Origin: Defluviitaleaceae bacterium
GTDB lineage: Bacteria > Bacillota > Clostridia > Lachnospirales > WQUN01
Length of the DNA stretch: 40,471 nt
Direction: 5' to 3'
Assembly: GCA_009777845.1 (NCBI GenBank)
Contig: WRLD01000028.1
Span: 1 to 40,471 of the forward strand
The position numbers and the translations under genes are program-made. The stretch's first letter is position 1; the number at the start of each line of letters is the position of its first letter. Positions 32,541 through 40,471 of this stretch are shown in pieces. The notes beneath the pieces were generated by a model. That model was given only the letters and a program-made list of their open reading frames with translations. It made no database searches and was not told where the DNA came from.

Positions 32541-33415
32541 TTGAGTGTGCCGTATGCCAGCTTTGGGTCTTTGTCTATGTCGCGGTGATGTACGGCTACG
32601 ATATTTTCGTTGGTTTGCAGGTCTTTCAACAGCTTTTCGGCAAGCGTGACGGAGCGGTGTCTGCCGCCCGTACAGCCGATACTGACGATTAGCTGATTTT
32701 TGCCCTCGCTGATATAGTGCGGAATAAGGAAATTAAGCATGGCGTAAAGGCTTTCCATAAAACGCACGCTTACATCGTGACCCATTACATAATCGCGCAC
32801 CTTGGGGTCTAAGCCCGAAAGCGGCTTTAAATCGGGGTTGTAAAACGGATTAGGCAGAAAGCGGACATCAAAGACTAGGTCGGATTCCTCGGGAATACCG
32901 TGCTTGAAGCCAAAGGACAGGATATTGATGAGTAGCTTGCCAGAGCTTTCCTTTTCGCCGAAAACGTCTAGCAGCTTTATTTTTAGCTGACGCGGCAAAA
33001 GTCCGCTAGTGTCGAGAATTAGCGAAGCGCGCTCGCGAATGTCCTCCAAAAGCGCGCGCTCCTTGGTAATACCCACGCTAATCATGCCGTTTTTGTCGAA
33101 CGGGTGAATATGCCGCGTTTCCTTGTAGCGGTTCAATAAGACATCGTTTGCGGAATCTAGGAACAAAATGGAGCAATCGACATCTAGCTTGTCCAACGCT
33201 TCTAGCCAGTACGAAAAATTGTGGTTTTCCTCGCGAATATCAATGCCAAACGCGACCTTGGTAATACGCGGCCTATGCGAAAGGCAAAATTTGGCAAACT
33301 CGCCAAGAAGCGGCGCAGGAATATTGTCGGCTACATGAAAGCCCGCGTCCTCAAAGATTTTTAGCGCGGTGGTTTTCCCCGCGCCGCTCATGCCTGTGAC
33401 AATAATAAAACGCAT
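32537..33415 (-). CDS. rapZ: RNase adapter / nucleotide-binding protein RapZ (YvcJ)
   Basis: 292 residues. Walker A GMSGAGKT lies at 8-15. FLDSANDVLLNRYKETRHIHP, SFGFKHGIPEESDLVFDVRFLPNP and SIGCTGGRHRSVTLAEKL are RapZ/YvcJ signatures. In E. coli RapZ guides GlmZ sRNA decay; in Bacillus YvcJ has GTPase/ATPase activity and affects competence. Its start is preceded by GAAAGGAGC. It overlaps whiA directly: the yvcK gene, which usually lies between them, is not present here. Confidence 0.95.
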   Translation of the reverse strand: MRFIIVTGMSGAGKTTALKIFEDAGFHVADNIPAPLLGEFAKFCLSHRPRITKVAFGIDIREENHNFSYWLEALDKLDVDCSILFLDSANDVLLNRYKETRHIHPFDKNGMISVGITKERALLEDIRERASLILDTSGLLPRQLKIKLLDVFGEKESSGKLLINILSFGFKHGIPEESDLVFDVRFLPNPFYNPDLKPLSGLDPKVRDYVMGHDVSVRFMESLYAMLNFLIPHYISEGKNQLIVSIGCTGGRHRSVTLAEKLLKDLQTNENIVAVHHRDIDKDPKLAYGTLK

Positions 33416-33429
33416 AGACTGCTCCTTTC

Positions 33430-34311
33430 CTAGAATCCCAATAGTCGCACCTCTGGCTCTAAATGAACCCCAAACCTCTCATACACAGTTTTTTGCACAT
33501 GCCGCATAAGCGACAAAATATCCTTAGCGGTGGCGTTGCCTTTGTTTATGACAAAGCCTGCGTGTTTTTCGGAAATTTGGGCATCGCCTACGCTGTAGCC
33601 CTTTAGGCCGCTTTCGCGGATTAGCTTGCCTGCGTAGTTGCCCTCAGGGCGTTTGAAAAAACTGCCTGCACTGTAAACCTCCAACGGCTGTGATTCCTCT
33701 CGTTTTTGGTTTAGCTCGTGCATTTCTTGGCGTATTTTTTCCGTGTCGCCGTGGGCGAGGTCAAATACCGCTTCGAGAATGATTACGTCGCCCTTTTGCG
33801 TATAGCTTTTTCGATAGCCAAACAGCATTTCGGCGTTAGTTTTGGTGACGATTTTGTCTTGCTCAAAAAGTGTAACAGCCTCGCAAACCTCGCTTATGTC
33901 GTGGTCGTACGCGCCTGCGTTCATATAAATCGCGCCGCCTACCGTGCCGGGTATGCCCGAGGCGAAAACAAGCCCATCAAGCCCTGCTTCGCACGCCGCC
34001 TGTGTAAGCGCGGAAAGCCGTACGCCCGATTGTGCATGAATTTTGTTGCCGCGTATCGTTATTTCGTTCATTTTGTTGGTAAAAACAACAACTCCGCGTA
34101 TGCCGTCGTCGGAAACAAGTACATTTGTGCCATCGCCCAAAATCGTGATTGGTATGCCGTTTTCTTGGCATAGCTTGTATAGCTTCACCAGTGTGTCCGT
34201 ATTGCTTGGGAACGCCAAAATATCTGCTTTGCCGCCTATTTTAAAGGACGTGTGGCGGCTCATAGGCTCGTCTGTGAGATAGTCGGTAGTAATCGCGTCA
34301 ATAATGGTCAT
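33430..34311 (-). CDS. murB: UDP-N-acetylenolpyruvoylglucosamine reductase
   Basis: MurB makes UDP-N-acetylmuramic acid for cell wall synthesis. The 293 residues show the FAD-binding motifs TILGDGTNVLVSDDG and GIPGTVGGAIYMNAGAY, then FGYRKSY, the catalytic serine of SAGSFFKRP and the final Glu of LEPEVRLLGF. This is the short type II form of Gram-positives. It overlaps hprK by 14 bases and lies 14 bases before rapZ, the common hprK-murB-rapZ order. Confidence 0.96.
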   Translation of the reverse strand: MTIIDAITTDYLTDEPMSRHTSFKIGGKADILAFPSNTDTLVKLYKLCQENGIPITILGDGTNVLVSDDGIRGVVVFTNKMNEITIRGNKIHAQSGVRLSALTQAACEAGLDGLVFASGIPGTVGGAIYMNAGAYDHDISEVCEAVTLFEQDKIVTKTNAEMLFGYRKSYTQKGDVIILEAVFDLAHGDTEKIRQEMHELNQKREESQPLEVYSAGSFFKRPEGNYAGKLIRESGLKGYSVGDAQISEKHAGFVINKGNATAKDILSLMRHVQKTVYERFGVHLEPEVRLLGF

Positions 34312-35293
34312 GGATTTTTAGACCCCCGCTGGATTTATTGAATGCGCGTTCGGTTAGGGCATCGGCGGCGTTGTAGCCCATTTTCTTCTGCCTGTGGCTA
34401 ATGGCGGCGGATTCGCAGATAATCGCCATGGAACGCCCCGGCCGAATAGGAATGGAGTGGCTGTTTACCTTGTTGCCCAAAATTTCGGTAAATTCCTCGT
34501 TTTGCCCCAGTCTGTCATAAACGCGGCAGGAATCCCAAATTTCTAGGCTAATAACAAGCTCAATCGCCTGCGTGGGCTTTATAGATTGTACACCGAACAT
34601 CTGCATAATATCAATAATTCCTATGCCGCGAAGCTCCAAGAAATACCTAATATTAGCGGGACAGGAGCCGATTAGCGTTTCCGCCGACACGCGCCGAATT
34701 TCCACCGCGTCGTCGGCGATAAACCTATGTCCGCGCTTTATTAGCTCTAGCGCGGTTTCGCTTTTGCCGATACCGCTTTCGCCGATAATGAGAGTACCCA
34801 CGCCGTAAATATCGAGCAAGCAGCCGTGCATGGAAATACGCGGCGCGAGCTGTACCTTCGTCCAGCGAATAATCTCGCTGATAAAGTCCGTAGTGGCGGA
34901 ATCGGTAGCGAGAATGGGTACGTCAAATTTTTCGGCGTATTCCAGCATTTCGGGCAAGACCTCTAGGTCGCGGCACACAACCACCGCAGGGATTTGCGAC
35001 TGGAAAATCCTATGCAGGTTCGCCTTCCGCCGTTCCTCGCCCAAGCCCAACAGATACGTATGCTCTACCATTCCTATAATTTGCAGGCGCGACGGGTCAA
35101 AATAATCAAAGAAGCCTGCAAGCTGTAGTGCAGGTCGGTTTATATTGGCGCGTGTTAGTATTTTTGACTCCACGTCTACGGCAGGGTTTAGCAGCTGTAG
35201 GTTAAATTCCTGTATAACCGTGGTAAGCGCGACAGAATACCCCGATTCTGAAGCCGCCGCGCTGAAAGCGTCGGTTTTTGGCTGGCCGTTCAT
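34298..35293 (-). CDS. hprK: HPr kinase/phosphorylase
   Basis: HprK phosphorylates Ser46 of HPr and sets carbon catabolite repression in Firmicutes. Walker A is GESGIGKS (171-178), followed by FIADDAVEIRRV; LELRGIGIIDIMQMFG is the second signature. The catalytic His156 is in MHGCLL. 331 residues, about 20 more than usual at the N-terminus. The ATG overlaps the stop of the 102-residue gene (ATGA). It suggests a PTS-type carbon control in this organism. Confidence 0.95.
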   Translation of the reverse strand: MNGQPKTDAFSAAASESGYSVALTTVIQEFNLQLLNPAVDVESKILTRANINRPALQLAGFFDYFDPSRLQIIGMVEHTYLLGLGEERRKANLHRIFQSQIPAVVVCRDLEVLPEMLEYAEKFDVPILATDSATTDFISEIIRWTKVQLAPRISMHGCLLDIYGVGTLIIGESGIGKSETALELIKRGHRFIADDAVEIRRVSAETLIGSCPANIRYFLELRGIGIIDIMQMFGVQSIKPTQAIELVISLEIWDSCRVYDRLGQNEEFTEILGNKVNSHSIPIRPGRSMAIICESAAISHRQKKMGYNAADALTERAFNKSSGGLKIHDHY

Positions 35294-35598
35294 AGCTCGA
35301 CTATGCCCTTTACATTGTGGCTGTCGTCAAAGGCAATTTTAAAGATTTCGCCATTGTAATCCAAGCGGGCGGGGTATTGGCCGCTTAGCTTCATGTTCAT
35401 TTTCTTTAAAATGTCTGCCTCAAAATCGTATAGAACTTGTTCGATTTCGCCGAAGGACATGCTCTGCTCGGGCTTAATCGTGACGACCTGCCCTGTGTCG
35501 ATAGCATCAAGGGAAACGCTGGCGTTGCAGTATTCGCCGCTTCCCTCGGATACGTAGACGTACTCTTGCGTTAGAACGGTTGATTTTTTTTCGGACAT
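35290..35598 (-). CDS. Hypothetical protein at the head of the hprK operon
   Basis: 102 acidic residues: MSEKKSTVLTQEYVYVSEGS, a beta-strand region, then MSFGEIEQVLYDFEADIL and a strand-rich end. I do not recognise it. GGAGG lies 6 bases before the ATG, and its stop overlaps hprK, so expression is coupled. Being first in an operon of HprK, MurB, RapZ and WhiA, it may be an accessory regulator, but this is a guess. Confidence 0.7.
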   Translation of the reverse strand: MSEKKSTVLTQEYVYVSEGSGEYCNASVSLDAIDTGQVVTIKPEQSMSFGEIEQVLYDFEADILKKMNMKLSGQYPARLDYNGEIFKIAFDDSHNVKGIVEL

Positions 35599-35650
35599 GT
35601 TATACCTCCGTGTTTTGGGATAAATTATGGGGCGTGGGTTTTAAGAGATT

Positions 35651-35749
35651 ATGGAACGCGGATTTACGCGGATTTAACGGATTTTCACGGATTTTTTCGG
35701 ACGTGTTTTTAAATCCGTGTAATTAAAAAGTTACGTATTGCTCGTATTT
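35651..35749. repeat. CGCGGATTT-rich flank repeat, copy 2 (left)
   Basis: Almost the same bases as 5087-5185: GGAACGCGGATTTACGCGG, iterations of GGATTT, then GGACGTGTTTTTAAATCCG. It directly precedes the second inverted repeat. Part of a 516-base gap (35599-36114) between the hprK operon and uvrC with no gene. Confidence 0.75.
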
Positions 35750-35911
35750 CTGCTGTGCCTTGTTCCCTCTGTGCCTCTGTGCCTCTGTGCCTCTGTGCCT
35801 CTGTGTGAAAATCTTTTTGACAAATAATGAACGTAGGTAAAGCGTATAGCTCCATTCTTTAGTTGAAAGATTTTTTTCACACAGAGGCACAGAGGGAGCG
35901 TGGCATAGCAG
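35750..35911. repeat. Long inverted repeat with ACAGAGGC arms, copy 2, core inverted
   Basis: Arms as in 5186-5338, with CTCTGTGC iterated four times on the left here and fewer on the right. The central part (about 35819-35865, AATAATGAACGTAGGTAAAG) is the reverse complement of the core of copy 1 (CTTTACCTATGTTCATTATT). Arms and flanks keep the same orientation, so only the core has turned. Confidence 0.85.
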
Positions 35912-36113
35912 GCAATGAGTGCGGATTTAATGGATTCAAGGGCTTCACGCGGATTTAACGGATTTTCACGGATTACGCGGATTTTTTCTTGGGTTCATTA
36001 AAAACTAAGGAAACGCAAATTGCGTAGATTTTTAATTATGCGGATTTTATGAATTTACGCCAGATAGAATCCGCGAAAATCCGCCAAATCCGCGAAAATC
36101 CGCGTTCCATGCC
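35912..36113. repeat. CGCGGATTT-rich flank repeat, right side
   Basis: More iterations of GGATTT and AATCCGCG, the last part (36055-36113) in reverse orientation. Its reverse complement, GGCATGGAACGCGGATTTTC, recurs at 40421-40471. It ends two bases before the uvrC stop codon. Confidence 0.7.
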
Positions 36114-36114
36114 T

Positions 36115-37950
36115 TTAACTATCAGAATGGAAAAAGTTGTAAACCTCTTGTGCGATTTTTTTATTCATACATGACACCTGCAAAAGCTCCTCCACACTAG
36201 CCGCACGAATCGCCTCTATACTCTTAAAGTGCCGCAAAAGCTCCTTACGTCGTGTCGCGCCTATGCCTGTAATATCGTCAAGCACGGAGCGTACTTGACT
36301 GTCGGCGCGCAGCTTGCGGTGGTATTCCAGCGCGAAGCGGTGTACCTCGTCTTGTATGCGCGTTACTAGCTTGAAGCCCTCGCCGTGGCGCGGTAGGTCT
36401 AGCTGCTCGTTGTTGTAGAGCAAGCCGCGTGTTCTGTGGCGTTCGTCCTTTACCATTCCGCATACGGGAATGTCTAGGCCTTGCTCGCGTAGGGCGGCTT
36501 CTGCCGCGCTTATTTGCCCCTTGCCGCCGTCCACAAAAATTATATCGGGCAGTGTGGAAAACGCTTGCGATTGCTCGTTGTATCGTTTAAACCGCCGTGA
36601 AAGGACTTCTCGTATGCCTGCGTAATCGTCGGGCTGAATGGTTTCGCGTAGGCGGAATTTGCGGTAGTCGCTTTTTTTGGCTTCACCGTTTTGGAATACA
36701 ATCATTGAGCCAACGGATTCGCAGCCTTGGATATTTGAGATGTCGTATGCTTCGATTCTTGCAATTTTGACATTTTCCGTAGTACCTCTAATCGCCCCCA
36801 CAAGCTCGCCCATAGCCGCCGCGTTCCGCTCTGCTTGCTTTTTCATATGTGAGCCAAACTGCGACATAGTCAGCTCGGCGTTGGTTTGCGCGAGCTTTAC
36901 GAATTTGTGCTTTTCGCCTTTTTTCGGGGTGATTATTTGTACCTGCCGCCCCGAAAGACTGCTAAGCCAAGCGGAAATTGCTTCCTTGTCGCAGGGCGCG
37001 CTTGCGAGTATTATTTCCTTGGGGATAAAGGCGGCTTCGCTGTAAAATTGCTTGATAAACGCCGCAAAAATGTCTGGGTCGGGGCAGGACTCCTGCGCCG
37101 ACATAATAAAATGCTCGCGCCCCGATAGCTTGCCGCCGCGTACGAAAAAGATTTGCAATAGTGCTTCGTCGTCCTGGCGCGCGAGCGCGATAATGTCGCG
37201 GTCGTTGCCTTGCTCGTTGGTTTCTATCTTTTGCCGTTCGCGTAAGGCTTTTAGCGCGTTTATTGTGTCGCGTAGCTCGGCGGCGCGTTCGTATTCCATT
37301 TGCTCGGCGGCTTCGTTCATTTCCGCCGTAAGGCGCGCCTGTACGTTGGTTGTTTTGCCTTGGATAAACAGCTCGGCCTCGCGTACATATTGTATATAGG
37401 TTTCCTCGTCTAATAGTCGCATACACGGAGCCTTGCACTGCTGTATATGGTGGTTAAGGCATGGCCGCCCTTTCTCAAAATCCCGCGGAAAAACCTTTGT
37501 ACAGCGGCGTAACGGCCATAGCCTGTGGATAAGGTCAAGCAGCTCGCGTACGTTGATTCCCGAAACGTAAGGGCCGTAGTATTTTGCCTTGTCCCTGCCG
37601 CGCCTGTTGACGTACAAAATGCGCGGCAGACGTTCCTGCGTGATTTTTATATATGGGTACGCCTTGGAATCCTTTAAGCGGATATTATACTTGGGGTTAT
37701 GCTGTTTTATTAGTATATTTTCCAGTATATACGCTTCGTTTTCGGTGTCGGTTACTACGTACTCGAAGGATTTTATATTTTTTGCCAGCTGTACCGTTTT
37801 TGGGTCGGCTTGCGATTTTTGGAAATACGATTTTACGCGGTTGTATAGGTTTTTCGCCTTGCCGACATAAATAATGCCGCCCTCGTCTTTCATCATATAA
37901 ACGCCTGGCAAATGCGGCAGTTTTTTTAGCTCCTGCGGAATGTCAAACAT
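36115..37950 (-). CDS. uvrC: Excinuclease ABC subunit C
   Basis: UvrC makes both cuts around DNA damage in nucleotide excision repair. The 611 residues show the GIY-YIG nuclease (GVYMMKDEGGIIYVGKAKNL) at the N-terminus, the UVR motif (AAEQMEYERAAELRD), the RNase H-like C-terminal nuclease (AYDISNIQGCESVGSMIVF) and the final helix-hairpin-helix (DDITGIGATRRKELLRHF). I start at MFDIPQELKKLPHLPGVY; its GGAGG is 8 bases upstream. An ATG 24 bases earlier lies inside the palindrome. The ribosome binding site itself is part of that hairpin arm. Confidence 0.96.
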   Translation of the reverse strand: MFDIPQELKKLPHLPGVYMMKDEGGIIYVGKAKNLYNRVKSYFQKSQADPKTVQLAKNIKSFEYVVTDTENEAYILENILIKQHNPKYNIRLKDSKAYPYIKITQERLPRILYVNRRGRDKAKYYGPYVSGINVRELLDLIHRLWPLRRCTKVFPRDFEKGRPCLNHHIQQCKAPCMRLLDEETYIQYVREAELFIQGKTTNVQARLTAEMNEAAEQMEYERAAELRDTINALKALRERQKIETNEQGNDRDIIALARQDDEALLQIFFVRGGKLSGREHFIMSAQESCPDPDIFAAFIKQFYSEAAFIPKEIILASAPCDKEAISAWLSSLSGRQVQIITPKKGEKHKFVKLAQTNAELTMSQFGSHMKKQAERNAAAMGELVGAIRGTTENVKIARIEAYDISNIQGCESVGSMIVFQNGEAKKSDYRKFRLRETIQPDDYAGIREVLSRRFKRYNEQSQAFSTLPDIIFVDGGKGQISAAEAALREQGLDIPVCGMVKDERHRTRGLLYNNEQLDLPRHGEGFKLVTRIQDEVHRFALEYHRKLRADSQVRSVLDDITGIGATRRKELLRHFKSIEAIRAASVEELLQVSCMNKKIAQEVYNFFHSDS

Positions 37951-37958
37951 ATAGGCAA

Positions 37959-38110
37959 CCTCCGAATACCCCATTCGGGCATCTGCACCACGCTTTTTCC
38001 GTTATGCTTCGTCGGCGCAACCTTGCGTAATCTCTCCGTTATGCGGCGGTTGCGCCTCCTTGCCTAACGAAAAAATCGTGGCGCAGCTACCCAAAGCGGG
38101 TATTCGGAGG
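37959..38110. repeat. 152-base imperfect palindrome carrying the uvrC ribosome binding site
   Basis: CCTCCGAATACCC at the left end is mirrored by GGGTATTCGGAGG at the right end. Inside, CACCACGCTTTTTCCGTTA pairs with TAACGAAAAAATCGTGG, and GGCGCAACC with GGTTGCGCC. The left arm, read on the minus strand, contains the GGAGG used by uvrC. It begins 8 bases after the PEGA gene stop. Confidence 0.85.
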
Positions 38111-38117
38111 TCGCCGC

Positions 38118-40121
38118 CTACTGCGGCGGTGGAATAACCCACCAGTTCTCGTCGTCCAGATTTATAAGCGGCGGATTCGTTGGGTCTTGGACAGGCAACG
38201 GAATATACGGCGTAGGCGAAGGCAACGGCATATACGGCGTGGGCGAGGGTAGGGGAATTATTCCATTTTGCGGCGGTAGGGCGGAGCTGTCGGGCGGTAG
38301 AGTGGGGAACGGCACAGCGGGCGGCAGCGTAGGAATCGGCGTAGGCGTAATAGACGGAAGCGGCTCGACCTCGGGCTGTTGGATATTCGCGAATGGGTCG
38401 TTTACCGTAGGCGTTAGCATGATATACTTCCAGATGTCCTCGGTGTCGTTTGCTGTAACGGGGACGGAAATGGCCGCGCTTTCGTAGCCCGCTAGTCGCG
38501 CCTCTATGCTGTACGTACCAGGCGGCACCTTGTGCGTAAGCGAGGAATGACCGATAAATTCGTTGTTTATATATATTTCCGCGTTTGTGGGCGTGGTCAA
38601 AATACTTAACGTGTGTTCGGTAGTTATTTCCACTAGGTCGAATGTGACGGTATTGATTGGGCCGATTACGTCAAATACCTGCTCCTGCGGTACAAAGCCG
38701 TGCTGCTCCACGCGTACGCGTACCTCGCCAAATTCCACCTGCGCGGTAATTGTATTTTCCAATAACTCGCCATTGATAAAAATCTGCGCATCCTCGGGCG
38801 TGGTGACTACATGCAGAAGCGCGGCGCGCAGCTGTGCCTCGCTCATGTCAAGCTCTGTGGTCTGCGCCGCTTCGATTACTACGTCCTCTATGAATGTTTC
38901 GATATTGTCGCCGTCAATAATTATGCGGTGTGTGCCCTCGGGCAGCTCGATACTTTCTGAAATATCGTCAAGCGCGAAAACAAGATTTGTGCCAAGCACG
39001 ACAGAACCGTTGGCGATAAGCTCGGTATTGGTAAGCTGTAAATAGCCGTGCGCCGCGTCCACTTGAACAAGCCAGACTGTATCGCCCTGCCCGATAAGCG
39101 TGACGGAGTCAATGGTACGCACTTGGCTAATTGGGTACGGCTCGCCCCTGTGCAATACAAGGCTCAAGCCAGGGATAAAGCTCCAGGTGTCGTTGCCTAG
39201 GGTGATTGTGGAATTTTCAATGTCTACCTTGACATTTGTGCGGGAACGGCGTTCCCACGCTAGGCGGCTTTCGCTTACGGTATCTAGCGTAAAAAGGTTG
39301 GAATCGTAGCGAATGTCAAACATATTGCCGACCCTAAGCTCCGCAAAGGTAAGCGCGCGGTTTAGCCTGTCGAAAAAGCGCGTTTCGTCCGTTACCGCAA
39401 ATTCCTGTGAACGGCGCGTGCTTATGTCAAGCATGGTAAGCAAGCGGTATTCGCCCAGCGGATTGATGTCTGTGATAATGGCGGTTTGGCTGTGAAGCTC
39501 TACGCGCCGTGGGATTTCGGCGGGTGATGGGGTAGGTGAGGGGAGCGGGGCTGTGCCAAAAATGGGGTTATTGCCGATAAGTTCATTTGCGTTATCGAGC
39601 ATAACAAGAAGAACCGTAAGGCAAACGCCCACGGCGATTAGTAACAAAATAATATAAAACGCCGCAAATTGTGACTTTTTTTGCTTGCGTGGGCGTGGGC
39701 GGCGTGCCGTGTTGCGACTGCTTGCGGAAGCGCGCGGCGTTCTTGTGCTTCTGGTCGTTGGGTGCGGCAGTGCTGTACCGCTTAGCCTACGCCCTGCGTA
39801 TGGGTTGGCCGCCAAGCGTTGGTCGGGCGACATAATGCCTGGCTTCCTCGGGTTTCCGCGTTGCTGTTCCTCCGCTATTTGCCGTATGGTTTCCTGCCGC
39901 GTGGGCTGTTTTATGCGTTTGGTGTCGTTGTCGTGTGCGGTCGAGAGCGGCCTTTCGTACAAGGGTGTTTCTTGCGTTTCCGCCGAGGTTAGCGGCGTAT
40001 CGTCGTCACGAGTTAGGCTATAATCGTCGTCATAGCTATCATATTTGTAATTGTCTGAGTAGTCGTCATAGTTGTAATTATCGTCATAAAAATCGTCCTT
40101 GTTGAATTTGTCGTCGGACAA
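38118..40121 (-). CDS. PEGA-domain membrane protein with Pro-rich tail
   Basis: 667 residues from the TTG at 40121, 8 bases after GGAAGGAGG. Residues 1-60 are Asp/Tyr-rich (DDNYNYDDYSDNYKYD), 61-150 are basic and disordered, and 151-175 form one membrane helix. Beyond lie a beta-rich region and at least two PEGA domains (VTTPEDAQIFINGELL; ILTTPTNAEIYINNEFIG with VPPGTYSIEARLAGYES). The last 85 residues are Pro-rich (PTPIPTLPP, LPSPTPYMPLP). PEGA domains sit in surface or wall-associated proteins. A longer frame from 40301 reads through a palindrome and has no ribosome binding site. Confidence 0.85.
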   Translation of the reverse strand: MSDDKFNKDDFYDDNYNYDDYSDNYKYDSYDDDYSLTRDDDTPLTSAETQETPLYERPLSTAHDNDTKRIKQPTRQETIRQIAEEQQRGNPRKPGIMSPDQRLAANPYAGRRLSGTALPHPTTRSTRTPRASASSRNTARRPRPRKQKKSQFAAFYIILLLIAVGVCLTVLLVMLDNANELIGNNPIFGTAPLPSPTPSPAEIPRRVELHSQTAIITDINPLGEYRLLTMLDISTRRSQEFAVTDETRFFDRLNRALTFAELRVGNMFDIRYDSNLFTLDTVSESRLAWERRSRTNVKVDIENSTITLGNDTWSFIPGLSLVLHRGEPYPISQVRTIDSVTLIGQGDTVWLVQVDAAHGYLQLTNTELIANGSVVLGTNLVFALDDISESIELPEGTHRIIIDGDNIETFIEDVVIEAAQTTELDMSEAQLRAALLHVVTTPEDAQIFINGELLENTITAQVEFGEVRVRVEQHGFVPQEQVFDVIGPINTVTFDLVEITTEHTLSILTTPTNAEIYINNEFIGHSSLTHKVPPGTYSIEARLAGYESAAISVPVTANDTEDIWKYIMLTPTVNDPFANIQQPEVEPLPSITPTPIPTLPPAVPFPTLPPDSSALPPQNGIIPLPSPTPYMPLPSPTPYIPLPVQDPTNPPLINLDDENWWVIPPPQ

Positions 40122-40145
40122 GTTTGGTGCCTCCTTCCCTGCGTA

Positions 40146-40304
40146 TAGTTGTTTAAGTTGAAAACGGTACTGTGATTGCGAGGATTTTTGTCGCAAGACG
40201 AGGAGCAAAAACCGCCGCGTGCTAGAGGCACGCAAGGTTTTTTGCGACGAAGTATTGCGGCAAAAAGACCGCAAGCACAGTGCCGTTTTTGACTTAAACA
40301 ACTA
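40146..40304. repeat. 159-base imperfect palindrome upstream of the PEGA gene
   Basis: TAGTTGTTTAAGT at the left end is the reverse complement of ACTTAAACAACTA at the right. Stems AAAACGGTACTGTG with CACAGTGCCGTTTT, and GCGTGCTAGAGGCACGC at the centre, add to a nearly full-length hairpin. It ends about 15 bases before the ribosome binding site of the PEGA gene, so it would lie in its leader RNA if transcription starts further out. Confidence 0.8.
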
Positions 40305-40370
40305 TTACATAAATATACATTGTAAAGGAGAAAAACGCAAGGTGTACGTGAAAATGTGTAAATAAAAAAA

Positions 40371-40471
40371 GGCATGGCGCGCGGATTTAAAGGCAATGGA
40401 ACGCGGATTTAAAGGCATGGAACGCGGATTTTCGCGGATTTAACGGATTTTCGCGGGTTCTATCTGGCGCG
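40371..40471. repeat. CGCGGATTT-rich repeat at the window end
   Basis: Iterations of GGCATGGAACGCGGATTT and CGCGGATTTAACGGATTT run to the edge and include GTTCTATCTGGCGCG, which matches 36055-36113 in reverse. The element continues beyond the window. The gap 40122-40471 holds only this and the palindrome. Confidence 0.7.

Noticed and set aside
32126..32692. 188-residue plus-strand frame
   Set aside because: It is antisense to whiA and rapZ with no start signal.
40122..40301. Longer PEGA gene from ATG 40301
   Set aside because: The added part is translation of a palindrome, whereas the TTG at 40121 has GGAAGGAGG at good spacing.
1..40471. tRNA, rRNA, transposase or integrase genes
   Set aside because: I looked and found no cloverleaf, rRNA motif, or transposase-like frame; mobility here is inferred only from palindromic repeats.

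Overview
The window reads as a chromosomal segment of an uncultured anaerobic Firmicute, most likely a clostridial lineage. Gram-positive markers are RNase J, IreB, HprK, RapZ, a WhiA relative, a NadD-YqeK fusion and RsfS, with strong AGGAGG-type ribosome binding sites throughout. A surface protein with dockerin-like and TSP3 repeats and a complete pilM/N/O/pilT-type pilus operon without an outer-membrane secretin also fit. I cannot name the species.

Layout. 1-1810 (minus): the 5' three-fifths or so of a large secreted protein with signal peptide, dockerin-like domain, InlB-like repeats, TSP3 calcium repeats and the start of a degenerate VWA-like domain. 1900-4961 (minus): argC-argJ-argB, with a promoter and two candidate ArgR boxes. 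5087-5562: a cluster of palindromic repeats. 5622-9972 (plus): flavodoxin-like gene, mtaB, ireB, ruvX fused to a DUF1292 domain, and RNase J, tightly overlapping. 9967-15892 (minus): a probable operon running from a 36-residue membrane peptide through a large one-TM acidic protein, a DUF4375/DMP19-like protein and a YhhN family membrane protein to carboxynorspermidine/carboxyspermidine synthase and decarboxylase (alternative spermidine route). 15989-18417 (plus): a small membrane-anchored protein, thyA, folA and a YoeB-type toxin-antitoxin pair.

18536-29369 (plus): a type IV pilus operon. It holds pilB, pilC, a major pilin, three further prepilins, a PilM-PilN fusion, PilO and PilT. Two toxin-antitoxin patches lie inside it: a decayed one between pilC and the first pilin, and an intact-looking one (two small paralogues plus a MNT nucleotidyltransferase/HEPN pair) between two prepilin genes. 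A strong two-way hairpin terminator ends the operon.

29415-37950 (minus): rsfS, nadD-yqeK and a GrdX-like gene; then whiA, rapZ, murB, hprK and an unknown 102-residue gene; then uvrC. The usual yvcK between rapZ and whiA is missing and WhiA lacks about 100 N-terminal residues. 38118-40121 (minus): a one-TM PEGA-domain envelope protein.

The striking theme of the window is non-coding structure. At least five families of long imperfect palindromes are seen. Two copies of one family sit in frame inside neighbouring protein genes (nspC and the yhhN-like gene) in opposite orientations relative to their hosts. Another family is present twice with its central core inverted. A third is stacked three times between yqeK and rsfS. 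Two more form long hairpins in the leader of uvrC and of the PEGA gene. Together these suggest a genome heavily colonised by small palindromic elements that insert in gaps and also, without loss of frame, in genes.
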